Below are positions 48,428 to 59,079 of a DNA stretch of 64,000 nt, one piece after another; within the stretch, counting starts at the first letter, position 1; each line of letters begins with the position of its first letter. Origin of the DNA: Prochlorococcus sp. AG-363-M17 (GTDB taxonomy: Bacteria; Cyanobacteriota; Cyanobacteriia; PCC-6307; Cyanobiaceae); contig QCFS01000006.1 of NCBI GenBank assembly GCA_003278365.1, positions 1-64,000 on the forward strand. The letters run 5' to 3'. A model generated the notes under the pieces. The model had not been told where the DNA came from. It saw only the letters and a program-made list of their open reading frames with translations, and searched no databases. The position numbers and the translations under genes were made by a program.

Positions 48428-49084
48428 CTATTTCATTATATTTGAAGTGCTCTCCGTGGTCCAGGCGTTAAAGCTTGCTGCATTTTCTCCCCAGACCTCC
48501 TTTAGTCGTCTATCTCTTCCGCAACTGTACCTGTAGAAAGAATATTTTAGAGAGTTATTCATAGCAAAATCTTGATGATAGTCTTCCGCGATCCAAAACT
48601 TTTTAAAAGGTTTAACTTTAAGTTTAAATTGACCTTTGTCTTCCCCTAGTTCCAATCCTGCCAAAACAAAACTCTTTTTTGCTTCTACAAGTTGTTCCTC
48701 ATTTACTGTATAAATCAACGGACGGTAGGAGTCGCCCCTATCGCAAAACTGTCCTTTGTCATCAAAGGGGTCAATATTCCTCCAATAACCCCTAAGAAGC
48801 TCCTCGTAACTAATCTCGTCCGGATCAAAAAGTACCCTCACAACCTCCTGATGTCCTGAGTGTTGTCTATATGTAGGATTTAATAATCTGCCTCCTGCAT
48901 ATCCACTTTCTACTGAAATAACACCCTTAGCCGCCTCTAGGTCATGCTCTAAGCACCAAAAGCAGCCTCCAGCAAACACAGCTTCTTGCTCTGATGCTTC
49001 TACTCCGAGTGGAGAGCAAAGTATCAAAGCAATAAGGACTAAATAAGCACAAAGTGTTTTTAGTTTTTCCAAGCAGTTTTTCAT
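48428..49084 (-). CDS. msrA: Peptide methionine sulfoxide reductase MsrA, exported form
   Basis: A 218-residue protein. An N-terminal hydrophobic segment of about residues 12-29 followed by GVEASEQ predicts export. The catalytic motif [17 protein letters not shown] has the active cysteine at residue 41, followed by GYAGG and [12 protein letters not shown]. It repairs methionine-S-sulfoxide in proteins, here outside the cytoplasm or in the thylakoid lumen. It is the last gene of the envelope operon, overlapping the lpxB stop by 4 bases. Confidence 0.9.
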   Translation of the reverse strand: MKNCLEKLKTLCAYLVLIALILCSPLGVEASEQEAVFAGGCFWCLEHDLEAAKGVISVESGYAGGRLLNPTYRQHSGHQEVVRVLFDPDEISYEELLRGYWRNIDPFDDKGQFCDRGDSYRPLIYTVNEEQLVEAKKSFVLAGLELGEDKGQFKLKVKPFKKFWIAEDYHQDFAMNNSLKYSFYRYSCGRDRRLKEVWGENAASFNAWTTESTSNIMK

Positions 49085-50259
49085 TTTCCAATCGATTCTA
49101 AAATTGATTTAGCAGCTCTTTTTGTTACCCCAGGGCTACCCAATTTAGCTCGAAGCCTCTCATACCCCTCCAGAATCTTAAGTCTTGCAGAGGAATCATT
49201 TAATAGCGTGGTAGAAATTTGAACTAACGTTTCTGTTCTAAATTCATCTTGTACTAACTCTGGGACAAGTGCTTCATTTAACAAGAGATTAACTGGTGAA
49301 ATAAAGTCAACATGAAATCTAAGAATATATTTTGCCAAGAATGCTGTCATTCGACTGACTTTATAACCGACTATCTGTGGAACATTGTGTAAAGCTAACT
49401 CCATATTGACAGTCCCTGTCTTGCCAATAGCAAGATCTGTTGCTGCAAAAAGAAAAGGTTTTAATTTATTTGAATCTGCAGCAGGAATGACTCTCCCAAC
49501 AACACCTTCTGCATCCATACAATCTCTAATGGGTTGTTCAAAACTTTTTAAGCCCGCTGGGATAAGGATCTTTAAAGAGGGATCCCTGTCTTGCAATAAA
49601 GATGCAGTCTTAGCCAATGCCGGCATCAAGTAACGAAGCTCTTGCTTTCTCGATGCGGGTAAGAGCAATAACAAACGCTCTCCTGAAGCCAATCCAAGCT
49701 TCTCTCTTGCAATTTGAACATCAGGCAGAATCTTTGTCGTGTCAATCATGGGGTGGCCTACCCAAGTCACTTTTCCACCCTTTTTGGTATAGAAATCTGC
49801 TTCTTCAGGGAAAATAGCCAAGATTTTATCTGTAAACCTAATCAAATCACTTGTCCCTCCATCACCAAAACTCCAAGCCCATTCTTGTGGGGCTATGTAA
49901 TAGATAATCGGCACATGAGGCATTTTGTTTCGGACCAGATTACCCAGTCGAATATTTGGGCCCATGTAATCAATAAGAACTAGTACATCTGGTGATCGCT
50001 CGCTAAGAATATTTTCAAGACTTTTTTGAAGTTTCAAAGTCGGCAAAATAAAAGGGATTGCTTCCCAAAGGCCTATTGCTCCCATAGCAGAGGTATCTGC
50101 AACCAACTCCGCTCCAGCAGATTCCATAAGTGGTCCACCTAATGCCAATATCTCAAGATCGATTCCTCTCTTACTAGCACCTTGAAAAAGAGCATTGACC
50201 AGAAGACTTCCCTGCAGGTCGCCAGAGACCTCGCCGGTGCTTATCAATATTCGAGTCAT
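49081..50259 (-). CDS. lpxB: Lipid-A-disaccharide synthase
   Basis: A 392-residue GT-B enzyme of family GT19 that joins UDP-diacylglucosamine and lipid [16 protein letters not shown] at the start and the segments [14 protein letters not shown] and [18 protein letters not shown] are diagnostic. It overlaps lpxA by one base upstream and msrA by 4 downstream. Its presence with lpxA and lpxC shows that this organism still makes lipid A. Confidence 0.95.
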   Translation of the reverse strand: MTRILISTGEVSGDLQGSLLVNALFQGASKRGIDLEILALGGPLMESAGAELVADTSAMGAIGLWEAIPFILPTLKLQKSLENILSERSPDVLVLIDYMGPNIRLGNLVRNKMPHVPIIYYIAPQEWAWSFGDGGTSDLIRFTDKILAIFPEEADFYTKKGGKVTWVGHPMIDTTKILPDVQIAREKLGLASGERLLLLLPASRKQELRYLMPALAKTASLLQDRDPSLKILIPAGLKSFEQPIRDCMDAEGVVGRVIPAADSNKLKPFLFAATDLAIGKTGTVNMELALHNVPQIVGYKVSRMTAFLAKYILRFHVDFISPVNLLLNEALVPELVQDEFRTETLVQISTTLLNDSSARLKILEGYERLRAKLGSPGVTKRAAKSILESIGK

Positions 50260-51104
50260 TAACGGTAGGCCGGCATAGGGCCGCGACGGCCTTTTTGAAT
50301 GGAGTCAGCCACAAAATCGCAGAGATGTATTGATGCAGGCATTAATTTCTTTTGCCGAGAGAGTCTTAAACCTTCTGCAATTACATGTTCAGATCGGAAA
50401 AGCAATGTCCACACTTCCTGAAGCTGTTTCAACTCAACTCCATCTTTGCTCTGATCAAGGCCACTACGACGAAGACCAACTCGATTAAGTCCTCTGACCC
50501 TCCCAGGGTGTCCTTCAACAAGACAATAAGGAGGAACATCTCGATCGACCCTAGTCATACCTCCGACCATTGCCAATCCACCTATATGGACAAATTGATG
50601 AATCCCCAAACAACCTCCTATAACTGCACGATCTTCAATGACAACATGGCCGGCGACTTGAATACTATTTGACATAACAATGCCATCGCCTAACTCGCAG
50701 TTATGACCTAAATGGCAATAAGCCATCAAAAGGTTTCCGTCTCCTATCTTTGTTTGCTCTCCCTCATCAGTCGCCCGATTAATAGTCACACACTCTCTAA
50801 TGGTATTGCTATCACCAATAACAACTTCAGTAGGAGCACCTCGATACTTCAAGTCTTGAGGCTCTAAACCAATACAAGCACCAGGAAAAATCCTATTCTT
50901 TGAACCAATTCTCAAGCGGCCCTCAAGAACAACATGTGGACCTATCCACGTTTGGGCACCGATAGTTACATCACGGCCAATAATCGCGCCAGGACCAATG
51001 ACCACCCCATCATCTAATTCTGCATGAGAATCAACAACAGCAGAAGGGTGGATCTGAGGTGGACTTTCAGCTGAGATCAAGGGAGGATTTCTGAGCTCGT
51101 TCAT
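50259..51104 (-). CDS. lpxA: UDP-N-acetylglucosamine acyltransferase
   Basis: A 281-residue left-handed beta-helix protein with hexapeptide repeats such as [20 protein letters not shown] and [17 protein letters not shown], whose His is catalytic. It adds the first acyl chain of lipid A. The start ATG 51104 follows the fabZ stop by 5 bases; ATG 51146 would overlap fabZ by 37 bases. Operon order is fabZ-lpxA-lpxB, as in many bacteria. Confidence 0.95.
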   Translation of the reverse strand: MNELRNPPLISAESPPQIHPSAVVDSHAELDDGVVIGPGAIIGRDVTIGAQTWIGPHVVLEGRLRIGSKNRIFPGACIGLEPQDLKYRGAPTEVVIGDSNTIRECVTINRATDEGEQTKIGDGNLLMAYCHLGHNCELGDGIVMSNSIQVAGHVVIEDRAVIGGCLGIHQFVHIGGLAMVGGMTRVDRDVPPYCLVEGHPGRVRGLNRVGLRRSGLDQSKDGVELKQLQEVWTLLFRSEHVIAEGLRLSRQKKLMPASIHLCDFVADSIQKGRRGPMPAYR

Positions 51105-51109
51105 AACTC

Positions 51110-51565
51110 TCAATCCACAAGTGAAAACATCAAAGTGCCTGAACAAACAAGCTGCTCATCAACTCTGGCTTCAGCTTGCACTTTTCCAAATCTCTTCCTT
51201 TTCAGACTAAGCAATTCACAATTTATTGTTAACTGATCTCCAGGCACTACAGGGCGACGGAATCGCACTCCATCAATACCAGCAAAAACAAACAAACCCT
51301 TTTGAAGATCAGGCATCTGAGTAACTATTAGACCTCCAACCTGAGCCATAGCCTCAACTATCAGCACACCTGGCATTAAAGGCCGCCCAGGGAAGTGACC
51401 TTGAAATTGCGGCTCATTAATAGTCACATTCTTAATTGCTACTGCACGCTTACCAGGCTCATGCTCAATAACACGGTCAACTAATGCGAAAGGGTACCTA
51501 TGAGGCAAAAGCCCCATAATCTGTTCACTAGTCAAGATTGGCTTGGTTGGAGAAGAGTCAGTCAA
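51110..51565 (-). CDS. fabZ: 3-hydroxyacyl-ACP dehydratase FabZ
   Basis: A 151-residue hot-dog fold enzyme. [11 protein letters not shown] carries the active-site His and [19 protein letters not shown] the catalytic Glu. It dehydrates 3-hydroxyacyl-ACP in fatty acid synthesis. The location between lpxC and lpxA links membrane lipid and lipid A supply, since both use 3-hydroxyacyl-ACP. It overlaps lpxC by 4 bases. Confidence 0.95.
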   Translation of the reverse strand: MTDSSPTKPILTSEQIMGLLPHRYPFALVDRVIEHEPGKRAVAIKNVTINEPQFQGHFPGRPLMPGVLIVEAMAQVGGLIVTQMPDLQKGLFVFAGIDGVRFRRPVVPGDQLTINCELLSLKRKRFGKVQAEARVDEQLVCSGTLMFSLVD

Positions 51566-52416
51566 GAGATATCAGTGCAAAGGGAAGAGAGCAAAGTAGC
51601 GAAATCGGTATGTAACCCATGAGAACCTCTATAAACCATTACCTGAGCCTTTGGAAATCCAACAAGTGATAAATCACCGATTAAGTCCAAGAGCTTATGC
51701 CTAACTGGTTCATCAGGAAACCTCAATGGAGGATTTACCCATTTGTCACCATCACAGACCAATGCATTATCTAAGGAAGCACCTTTAATTAGGCCATCTG
51801 AACGCAATTTTTCAACTTGATCTAAAAATCCAAAAGTTCTAGCAGGGGCAATCTCCGTAACAAACTTCTCTGGTGTCAAAGAAATTGCCATGATTTGTTG
51901 TCCTATTGCACCATAGGGGAAATCAATAGCGCCAACCAATCGAAACTCATCAGCTGGTGTAGCAGTGATCACGCTATTTCCTCTGTGACAAACAATTGGT
52001 TCCAGAAGAGTGAGATTTAAAGGGCGTGGACTAAGTGCAGGAGTTATACCTGCCTCTGAAATAGCTTCTATCCACCCAATAGACGAACCATCCAAAAGAG
52101 GAATTTCCTCACCAGACACCTCTATCTCAACATGAGTCAGTCCAGATCCTCCAAGAGCAGCTAATAAATGTTCAACAGTAGACAAGGTTCGCTCCCCTAA
52201 CTGGAGGTTAGTGCAAAGGATGCTATCTCTCACTTGATTTGTATTTAGGGTCAATGGTTCAGCATCTTCATTAACCCAAGAGAGATGAAAACCTGCCTTG
52301 TGAGAAGGCTTAAGGCGTACTTCACAAAACTCACCAGTATGAAGGCCTACACCACTTCTGGAGATAGCTCCTGCAAGAGTCCAGGAACCTTCATAATCAG
52401 CAGGCCATTTATTCAC
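51562..52416 (-). CDS. lpxC: UDP-3-O-acyl-N-acetylglucosamine deacetylase
   Basis: A 284-residue zinc amidase, the committed step of lipid A synthesis. [18 protein letters not shown] at the start, [16 protein letters not shown] with a zinc His, and [16 protein letters not shown] with two more ligands are present. GTG 52416 is chosen because it overlaps the bamA stop as TAGTG and lies just before the conserved N-terminus; ATG 52452 would add 12 residues encoded inside bamA. It overlaps fabZ by 4 bases. Confidence 0.93.
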   Translation of the reverse strand: MNKWPADYEGSWTLAGAISRSGVGLHTGEFCEVRLKPSHKAGFHLSWVNEDAEPLTLNTNQVRDSILCTNLQLGERTLSTVEHLLAALGGSGLTHVEIEVSGEEIPLLDGSSIGWIEAISEAGITPALSPRPLNLTLLEPIVCHRGNSVITATPADEFRLVGAIDFPYGAIGQQIMAISLTPEKFVTEIAPARTFGFLDQVEKLRSDGLIKGASLDNALVCDGDKWVNPPLRFPDEPVRHKLLDLIGDLSLVGFPKAQVMVYRGSHGLHTDFATLLSSLCTDIS

Positions 52417-54677
52417 TAGAACTTCCAACCAACTCCTAGGTTGAATCGCCAATCTCCTGACAAACCCTGCGTAGCAGCCTCGAGACGTAAAGGACCCACT
52501 GGTGTTGTAACAATAACTCCTGTCCCAAGTGAGTAGCCTGATCCAGGCTTATTAAGCAGTCGACCTGGCTTCCCTGGAACATTTGCTTGTGAGCCAAAAT
52601 CCGTCCCCGCATCTACAAATAATTCACCAGCAAGAATGCTCCATATGGGAAAGCGATATTCAACCGAAGCTTCTCCATAATTTCGTCCAACAGCCAAATC
52701 ACAGTTGTGCCATCCCCTCACAGAATTTCCTCCACCCAAACAAAAGGCTTCATAAGGTGGCAACTGACCAAAGATAGAACCAGCTTTAACCTGAAAACCT
52801 ACTGTTTGCCTGCAATCAGCCTGCTCACCTGGCTTAGTCCTACAACCCTTATGAAGCTTCAGCCAATTAACAGGGTAAAACTTTGTATAGCCTGTTCTAA
52901 CTCTATTAAAGGTGGGGGAGTTATCTCCAACGGAAACATATTGATGAGTAGCAACTCTAAAGATGTCACCAGAAGTTGGATTTCTAGGATCATCTAAAGT
53001 GTTATATGTTGCACCAGTTCTTACCCCAACCAAAGTATTTTCTCGTGCACAATTGAAAGCTATACAGATAACATCTTCATTTGGAACTTTGCTATTCGAA
53101 AGATCTCTGGTAGAGACACCATAAGGAGAAGCTTTCCCACCAAAAGAAACAGGTTCTACGGTTTGTGCATTAAACCCAGCAACAATTGTCCAAGGCACTC
53201 TCTTATAAGGATTGCCATTATTTAATGGCCTTGAGAAAACTATTCCTCCACCCTTTCTCTCTAGTGCAACAGCGTTCCCATCATAGTCAAACCAGCTAAT
53301 GCTGCTATCAGCATTCTTACCATCAGCCACAGAATCATATTTACCTTTACCGTGATTATTAGTACCTGTTTCATATGCCCAGGTACTAGTTGAGCCCGCA
53401 TCATAGTAATCAGAAACTCCTCGAATATTTCCACTTGTCTTACTTCTGAAAGCCTGAGGTACATCTCTACTTAAGAAGAAAGTAGTTCTATAGGCAGTCC
53501 TATACTTATCACCTCTAATCCAAGGATCAGAAAACCCTACGTCAAGCAAGCCTCCATATTGTCCATAAGTAAAGTTTGTAGAAATCTGCCATGCTCTTCC
53601 AAAAAAGTTACTCTCCTGTAAGCCAGCAGTACCAAAAACACCTTGTGCACCACTATAACCAATACCACCTGACAATGAGCCAGTTGACTGCTCAATAATG
53701 CCCAAAACAATCATCACAGTTCCAGGCCTTCCAGGAACTGGCTTAAGTGTTACTTTAACATCACTAAAAAGAGATGTTCCGTATAGCCTCTTGATATCTC
53801 CTTCCAGCTGACTTCGATTGAAAATATCTCCAGGCTTGATTGAAATTTCTCTCTTAACAACCCAAGTACGAGTTTTTCCTTTAACAGGGTTTCCGTTCTC
53901 ATCGCGATCATCACCCTCTTTATTTAAAAACTGAACTTCTACTGCTGCAACTGAACCTTCTATAACATTTACTGTAACTACACCTTGAGAAGTTACTCGA
54001 CTTGGTCCTGTTATTCTAGCAAGTGAAAAACCTTGTTTGACATACCAATCTTTTATCTCCTTCATCCTTAATTGTAAGGAGTTTAAATTTAATGTTCTTC
54101 CATAATCTGTTAAGAATATTTCATCTATCACTGATTTAGGAATTTGTGCCTCTCCAATATCTAATTCAACCTTTGTTAACATCGGGTTGGGCTGAACAGT
54201 AACTATCAACTGAATACCAAGAGGACCATTCTTTGGTTCAATACGGACCCCCGCAAACCATCCAGTTGCATATATAGATTCCAAATCAATCTGCAAATCA
54301 TTTCTAGTAACCGTTCCACCTGGACGGACTTGCATTGCGTCATAGGCAGCAAGTTGCAAACGATCTCTATCTGGATGATCTCCTATTCCTTCGATAATCA
54401 CCTCAGTAATCAAAACAGTAGGTTCAACATTCTCACCGTCAGAGCTTTCAAGAGGTGGTTTAACAGATTCCTTAGATTTCTTCTTGTTGTCAGAAACAGA
54501 TGGCTGCAGTTGAGCTAATTGGCTCTGATTAGGCTTGCCCCCCAATGATGAAGAGCTACGGGGTGGTTCTGATGACTTGGAATCTGCAGGACTCAACAGA
54601 AATGGAAGGACCAAAGCCAATCCATATACGCTTCGTCGAAAAGAATGCAAGGGATCCTTTGAGTTGGAACTAGCCAT
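52416..54677 (-). CDS. bamA: Outer membrane protein assembly factor, BamA/Omp85 family
   Basis: A 753-residue Omp85 protein. An N-terminal hydrophobic segment (GLALVLPFLLSP) and a Ser/Pro-rich spacer precede three POTRA domains, about residues 80-330, such as LITEVIIEGIGDHPDRDRL. The C-terminal half is a beta barrel ending in FNLGVGWKF, with a terminal Phe as in outer membrane proteins, and a GGNSVRGWHNCD signature loop. It inserts proteins into the outer membrane. It follows purC by 40 bases and overlaps lpxC by one. Confidence 0.92.
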   Translation of the reverse strand: MASSNSKDPLHSFRRSVYGLALVLPFLLSPADSKSSEPPRSSSSLGGKPNQSQLAQLQPSVSDNKKKSKESVKPPLESSDGENVEPTVLITEVIIEGIGDHPDRDRLQLAAYDAMQVRPGGTVTRNDLQIDLESIYATGWFAGVRIEPKNGPLGIQLIVTVQPNPMLTKVELDIGEAQIPKSVIDEIFLTDYGRTLNLNSLQLRMKEIKDWYVKQGFSLARITGPSRVTSQGVVTVNVIEGSVAAVEVQFLNKEGDDRDENGNPVKGKTRTWVVKREISIKPGDIFNRSQLEGDIKRLYGTSLFSDVKVTLKPVPGRPGTVMIVLGIIEQSTGSLSGGIGYSGAQGVFGTAGLQESNFFGRAWQISTNFTYGQYGGLLDVGFSDPWIRGDKYRTAYRTTFFLSRDVPQAFRSKTSGNIRGVSDYYDAGSTSTWAYETGTNNHGKGKYDSVADGKNADSSISWFDYDGNAVALERKGGGIVFSRPLNNGNPYKRVPWTIVAGFNAQTVEPVSFGGKASPYGVSTRDLSNSKVPNEDVICIAFNCARENTLVGVRTGATYNTLDDPRNPTSGDIFRVATHQYVSVGDNSPTFNRVRTGYTKFYPVNWLKLHKGCRTKPGEQADCRQTVGFQVKAGSIFGQLPPYEAFCLGGGNSVRGWHNCDLAVGRNYGEASVEYRFPIWSILAGELFVDAGTDFGSQANVPGKPGRLLNKPGSGYSLGTGVIVTTPVGPLRLEAATQGLSGDWRFNLGVGWKF

Positions 54678-54717
54678 TTAAACGATCCGGGTTATCAACC
54701 GTGAACTTCCGCAGACC

Positions 54718-55470
54718 TTACTTGTAGTTGCGTGGTTTGGAGTATGCCCCTTGGACCCGTTTGAAGACCTCACCGTAGGCCTCCATAACATGATCAAGCC
54801 CTTGACGAAAGCGATCCTTATCAAGAATCCTCTCTTGAAGATCGCTAGTTCGTTGATCCCAAAGCCGACAAGTGTCAGGGCTAATCTCATCAGCCACGAC
54901 TAACTTTCTTCTATTTGTTATTCCAAATTCGAGCTTGAAATCAACAAGAGTCAGATCAATCTGGTTGAAAAATTCTTTCAAGCATTTGTTCACCCGTCTG
55001 GCAAGGTCCTCAACATCACTTCTTTGATCATTTGTCAGCAAACCAAGTTTATCTAAACGTGCTTCTGTAATAAGTGGATCTCCTAAATCATCATCTTTGT
55101 AATAAATGTCCAGCAAAGCTGGATTGAGTTCAGTCCCAGCTTTTATTGGAGTTTCCTTGCAAAGGGATCCAGTCGCGATATTCCTTATGACAATTTCAAG
55201 AGGAATAATCTGCACATTTTGGGCCGCCATCCATGTGTCTGAGACCACACCCAAGTAATGAGTAGGAATTCCATGAGTCTCTAAGACTTCAAAAAGAGAG
55301 GCCGAAATCTGGCAATTCAATCGACCCTTATCGTGAAACTCCGCCTTTTTTAATGCATTAAATGCAGTTGCAGAATTCTTAAACTCAATAAACACCTCGT
55401 CAGGACTGCTCTGAGAAGTAAAGACTCGCTTTGCCTTGCCTTCGTATATCAGAGAACCATGGTTTTGCAT
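54718..55470 (-). CDS. purC: Phosphoribosylaminoimidazole-succinocarboxamide synthase
   Basis: A 250-residue SAICAR synthase. YEGKAKRVF near the start is the ATP-binding segment; [16 protein letters not shown] and [11 protein letters not shown] are conserved, and the [12 protein letters not shown] loop is diagnostic. It joins aspartate to CAIR in purine synthesis. It is the first gene before bamA on the minus strand and is divergent from purD, which catalyses an earlier step of the same pathway. Confidence 0.95.
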   Translation of the reverse strand: MQNHGSLIYEGKAKRVFTSQSSPDEVFIEFKNSATAFNALKKAEFHDKGRLNCQISASLFEVLETHGIPTHYLGVVSDTWMAAQNVQIIPLEIVIRNIATGSLCKETPIKAGTELNPALLDIYYKDDDLGDPLITEARLDKLGLLTNDQRSDVEDLARRVNKCLKEFFNQIDLTLVDFKLEFGITNRRKLVVADEISPDTCRLWDQRTSDLQERILDKDRFRQGLDHVMEAYGEVFKRVQGAYSKPRNYK

Positions 55471-55658
55471 TATTTTAGATTCCGTGAAAATCTGAGTAAG
55501 TGAAAGACTGCACCAATTCTGCTGAGAAGATGACTAAAGGGTGGGGGTTCAAGTCCCATTGAAATGAAAACAGTAGCAACATTAAATAAGGAGAGAGAAT
55601 AACTTTCAAAGATCCTCCAAGCCAAATCTCCTTTCCATATCCTTATCCACAGCCTCCT

Positions 55659-56972
55659 ATGAATTCTTCACAAGCCACTGATAAAGAACTTCCTCCCCTT
55701 GAAAAGATTTTAATTATTGGAAGCGGGGGCAGAGAAAATTCTCTTGCTTGGGCCTTGCAAAGATCTCAAGGCATTAAAAAGGTTTGGATCTCTCCAGGCA
55801 ATGGAGGAACAGAAAAGATAAAAGGATGTATTCAGCTCCCTTGCTCTGAAACAGATCAAGAGGGACTTATCAAGATATGCCAAGAAAAGCAAATTGACCT
55901 TGTAGTAGTAGGGCCTGAAGCACCATTGGCAGCAGGGATAGCAGACGCATTTAGGAATAAAGGCATAGCAGTCTTTGGACCATCTAAAGAAGGCGCTCAA
56001 CTTGAATCAAGTAAATCTTGGGCCAAAGAGCTGATGAGAGAAGGAAACATCCCAACAGCCAAACATTGGACTGCAACATGTAAAAAAGATGCTCTAAAAA
56101 TAATTGATCAACTCCGAATTCCTTTAGCAGTAAAAGCTGATGGTCTTGCCGCAGGGAAGGGCGTTATTGTTCCAGAATCGATAGATTCAACGAAAAAAGC
56201 TATTAATCAAATATTTGAAGATCCTGCTATCAAATCTGAGCAGGTTGTCCTTGAAGAAATAATCAGTGGTCCTGAGGTGTCAGTATTCGCTTTGTGTGAT
56301 GGAGAGAAAATGGTTTTACTACCTCCTGCACAAGATCATAAAAGACTTAATGAAGGGGACCAAGGTCCAAATACAGGTGGGATGGGTGCTTATGCACCAG
56401 CAAATCTTGTGAATCAAGAAGACCTAGCTCTCATCAAAGAAAAAATTCTTATGCCCACACTGAGTGGGCTTATCAGAAGGGGTATTCAATATAGAGGCGT
56501 TATCTATGCAGGGTTAATGTTAACGTCATCCGGGCCAAAAGTTATTGAATACAATTGTCGTTTTGGTGATCCCGAATGCCAAGCTTTAATGCCACTAATG
56601 GGTACTGAATTAGCTGTAGTCCTCCAAGCCTGCGCACTTGGGTCTCTAGAGTTAGCACCTAAGTTATCGATAGAAAAAGGATGCAGTGCTTGTGTAGTAA
56701 TTGCTTCATCGGGCTATCCAAAATCAGCTCGATTAAATGATCCAATCACAATAAATTTGCAGACTTCCAAGAACTTACAAGTGTTTCATTCAGGGACTAA
56801 ATGCAATTCAAAAGGAGAAGTTGTCACTTCAGGAGGTAGAGTCTTATCCATTGTTGGCCAAGGTGAAGACTTCAACGAAGCCTTCTCAATCACATATAAA
56901 GGCATTAATCGAGTACATTTTGATGGAATGAACTATCGTTGCGACATTGGCCACCAAGTTAGAGATTTTTAA
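55659..56972 (+). CDS. purD: Phosphoribosylamine--glycine ligase
   Basis: A 437-residue ATP-grasp enzyme. The N-terminal domain starts with ILIIGSGGRENSLAWAL, the ATP-grasp region contains AVKADGLAAGKGVIV, and the segment EYNCRFGDPECQALM is diagnostic. It makes glycinamide ribonucleotide in purine synthesis. ATG 55659 is used. The kinase gene follows 24 bases later on the same strand. Confidence 0.95.
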   Translation: MNSSQATDKELPPLEKILIIGSGGRENSLAWALQRSQGIKKVWISPGNGGTEKIKGCIQLPCSETDQEGLIKICQEKQIDLVVVGPEAPLAAGIADAFRNKGIAVFGPSKEGAQLESSKSWAKELMREGNIPTAKHWTATCKKDALKIIDQLRIPLAVKADGLAAGKGVIVPESIDSTKKAINQIFEDPAIKSEQVVLEEIISGPEVSVFALCDGEKMVLLPPAQDHKRLNEGDQGPNTGGMGAYAPANLVNQEDLALIKEKILMPTLSGLIRRGIQYRGVIYAGLMLTSSGPKVIEYNCRFGDPECQALMPLMGTELAVVLQACALGSLELAPKLSIEKGCSACVVIASSGYPKSARLNDPITINLQTSKNLQVFHSGTKCNSKGEVVTSGGRVLSIVGQGEDFNEAFSITYKGINRVHFDGMNYRCDIGHQVRDF

Positions 56973-56996
56973 TCTGGAGTCGAAGAGAAGAGACTG

Positions 56997-59060
56997 ATGG
57001 AAAGCACTAATTCAGAAGCACTAGTTAGCTGGAAAAATGAAGGGGGTCCGAATCCACAGCCTGAAGTCAAAGGGTGGTTATCAAAGTTAAAGCTTTGGTG
57101 GACAAATTTCAGTCTTCAAACAAAACTGCTCACGATTGCAACATTAGTTGTAAGTCTAATGATGACAGGAATAACCTTTTTTGCGCTTAATGGCATCCAA
57201 AGAGATGCGGGACTAAATGATACTCGCTATGCAAGAGATCTTGCCCTTCTGATATCAGGAAACGTCTCAGAGCTAATTGCAGAAGGAAAAGAAAATGAGG
57301 TAGCAAACATTTCAGAACAATTTTGGAGGTCCAGGAAAGTTCTTCGCTATATATTCTTTGCAGATTCAAAAGGAATTATTTATTTAGGAATACCCGTAAG
57401 TGGTATTCCAGCTAATGGCTATAGTGAACTTCAAGTAAGCCGTAAACTTGAACTTCCCGATGAATTTAAAAACCGTGCCCAAACCCCTTTAGTCAGAAAG
57501 CATATCACTCCCCAAGGGCAAGTGATTAATGTTTTTGTACCTTTATTCTCTAAGGGGAATTTTCTAGGCACTCTAGCAATAGGGGTCAATCCTAATGAGA
57601 ACACCTTAGCAAGTGCAGCACTAACAAGAGAAGTAACCGTTGTAGTTTTCATATCAATTTGGATATTAGTAATTCTAGGAGCTGTTATAAATGCTTTAAC
57701 AATTACTCGACCTGTAAAAGAATTACTTCGAGGAGTTAGAGATATCTCAGCAGGGAATTTTGATTCGCGAATTTCTCTTCCAATGAGTGGTGACCTTGGC
57801 GAGCTTTTAAATAATTTCAACACTATGGCATTACAGCTTCAGGTTTATGACGCTGCAAACATTGAAGAGTTAACCGCCGCTCAAGCAAAACAACAGTCTT
57901 TAATTGCAACAATGGCAGATGGAGCAATTTTATTAGATGAAAAGGGTAAAATTGTTTTAGCCAATCCAACTGCATACAGACTTTTTAGATGGGAAGGCAG
58001 AAAGATTGAAGGCCAAGAATTACTTAATGAGCTTCCTGAATTACTTTCGAATGAGTTACATGAACCAATCTCTTTGTTGCTTACAAAGTCTACTGAAAGC
58101 AGTGACCTTCGGTGCATTCTTGACGAACCAAAGAGAACACTTCAGATCTTTCTACAATCTGTAAGAGATCCAAGTTTAGAGAATTTAAAAGGTATAGCAG
58201 TAACTATTCAAGATTTAACACGAGAAGTAGAGCTTAATGCTGCTCAAAGTCGTTTTATTAGCAACGTTTCTCATGAGCTAAGAACACCACTATTTAATAT
58301 CAAAAGCTATGTAGAAACATTATATGACCTTGGTGACCAATTGAGTAAAGAAGAGCAAAAAGAATTCTTAGGCGTAGCGAATGCAGAGACGGACCGACTA
58401 ACTCGACTAGTAAATGATGTTCTTGACTTGTCTAAGTTAGAGCAAGGAAGAAGTATGGAGTTTGAGGCTATAGATCTAATTCCTGCGATAGAGCAGACAC
58501 TTCTCAATTACAAGCTTAACTCTGATGAAAAAGGAGTTAAGCTAAATTTAAATATTAAAGAAGAGATTCCAAAAGTACTAGGGAAATGGGATCTTGTACT
58601 ACAAGTATTAGACAACTTAATAGGGAATGCTCTTAAATTTAGTCAAAATGGTGGCCTGGTAAATATTAGTGCATACACTTGGCCAGACTCATGTACTGCA
58701 AAACCATTAAAAGAGGAGATTGGGTCAGCTCCTGCTTGTGAACTTGTCTCCCCACTTCCAAGGCTAAGGATAGAAATTGCGGACACGGGCTGTGGGATAA
58801 ATAAAGAGGCTCAAGAACGTATTTTTGATAGATTCTATCGAGTTGAAGATTCCGTTCATACTGAAATTGGAACTGGCCTTGGATTATCTATTGCAAAAAG
58901 CATTGTAGAGAAACATGGAGGCAGCATCCAAATGGTTAGTGAATTAGGCTTAGGTACAACATTCTGGTTTGATTTACCTCTAGAAGGCGCAGATCCTAAT
59001 GAGTTAGTAATACAAGCAGAGCGCCTTAACAAGGGATTATTTGCCGAAGATGTCCTTTAG
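56997..59060 (+). CDS. nblS: Sensor histidine kinase, NblS/Hik33-like
   Basis: A 687-residue membrane histidine kinase. Two membrane segments (about 42-65 and 215-240) enclose a sensory region; then a HAMP domain (LTITRPVKELLRGVRDISAG), a PAS domain near 300-410, the phosphoacceptor SHELRTP with His426, and a catalytic domain with LIGNALKFS, DTGCGI and GTGLGLSIAKSIVEKHGG. This layout and the core sequence match NblS (DspA/Hik33), which controls high-light, cold and nutrient stress genes in cyanobacteria through RpaB. The identification is strong by architecture, though not proven. Confidence 0.85.
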   Translation: MESTNSEALVSWKNEGGPNPQPEVKGWLSKLKLWWTNFSLQTKLLTIATLVVSLMMTGITFFALNGIQRDAGLNDTRYARDLALLISGNVSELIAEGKENEVANISEQFWRSRKVLRYIFFADSKGIIYLGIPVSGIPANGYSELQVSRKLELPDEFKNRAQTPLVRKHITPQGQVINVFVPLFSKGNFLGTLAIGVNPNENTLASAALTREVTVVVFISIWILVILGAVINALTITRPVKELLRGVRDISAGNFDSRISLPMSGDLGELLNNFNTMALQLQVYDAANIEELTAAQAKQQSLIATMADGAILLDEKGKIVLANPTAYRLFRWEGRKIEGQELLNELPELLSNELHEPISLLLTKSTESSDLRCILDEPKRTLQIFLQSVRDPSLENLKGIAVTIQDLTREVELNAAQSRFISNVSHELRTPLFNIKSYVETLYDLGDQLSKEEQKEFLGVANAETDRLTRLVNDVLDLSKLEQGRSMEFEAIDLIPAIEQTLLNYKLNSDEKGVKLNLNIKEEIPKVLGKWDLVLQVLDNLIGNALKFSQNGGLVNISAYTWPDSCTAKPLKEEIGSAPACELVSPLPRLRIEIADTGCGINKEAQERIFDRFYRVEDSVHTEIGTGLGLSIAKSIVEKHGGSIQMVSELGLGTTFWFDLPLEGADPNELVIQAERLNKGLFAEDVL

Positions 59061-59079
59061 AAGTTGATAATTAGTTTTA

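Noticed and set aside
55643-55651. Perfect DnaA box TTATCCACA upstream of purD
   Set aside because: A single 9-mer is expected about once in this much DNA, and no cluster or dnaA gene is near, so it is not evidence for an origin.
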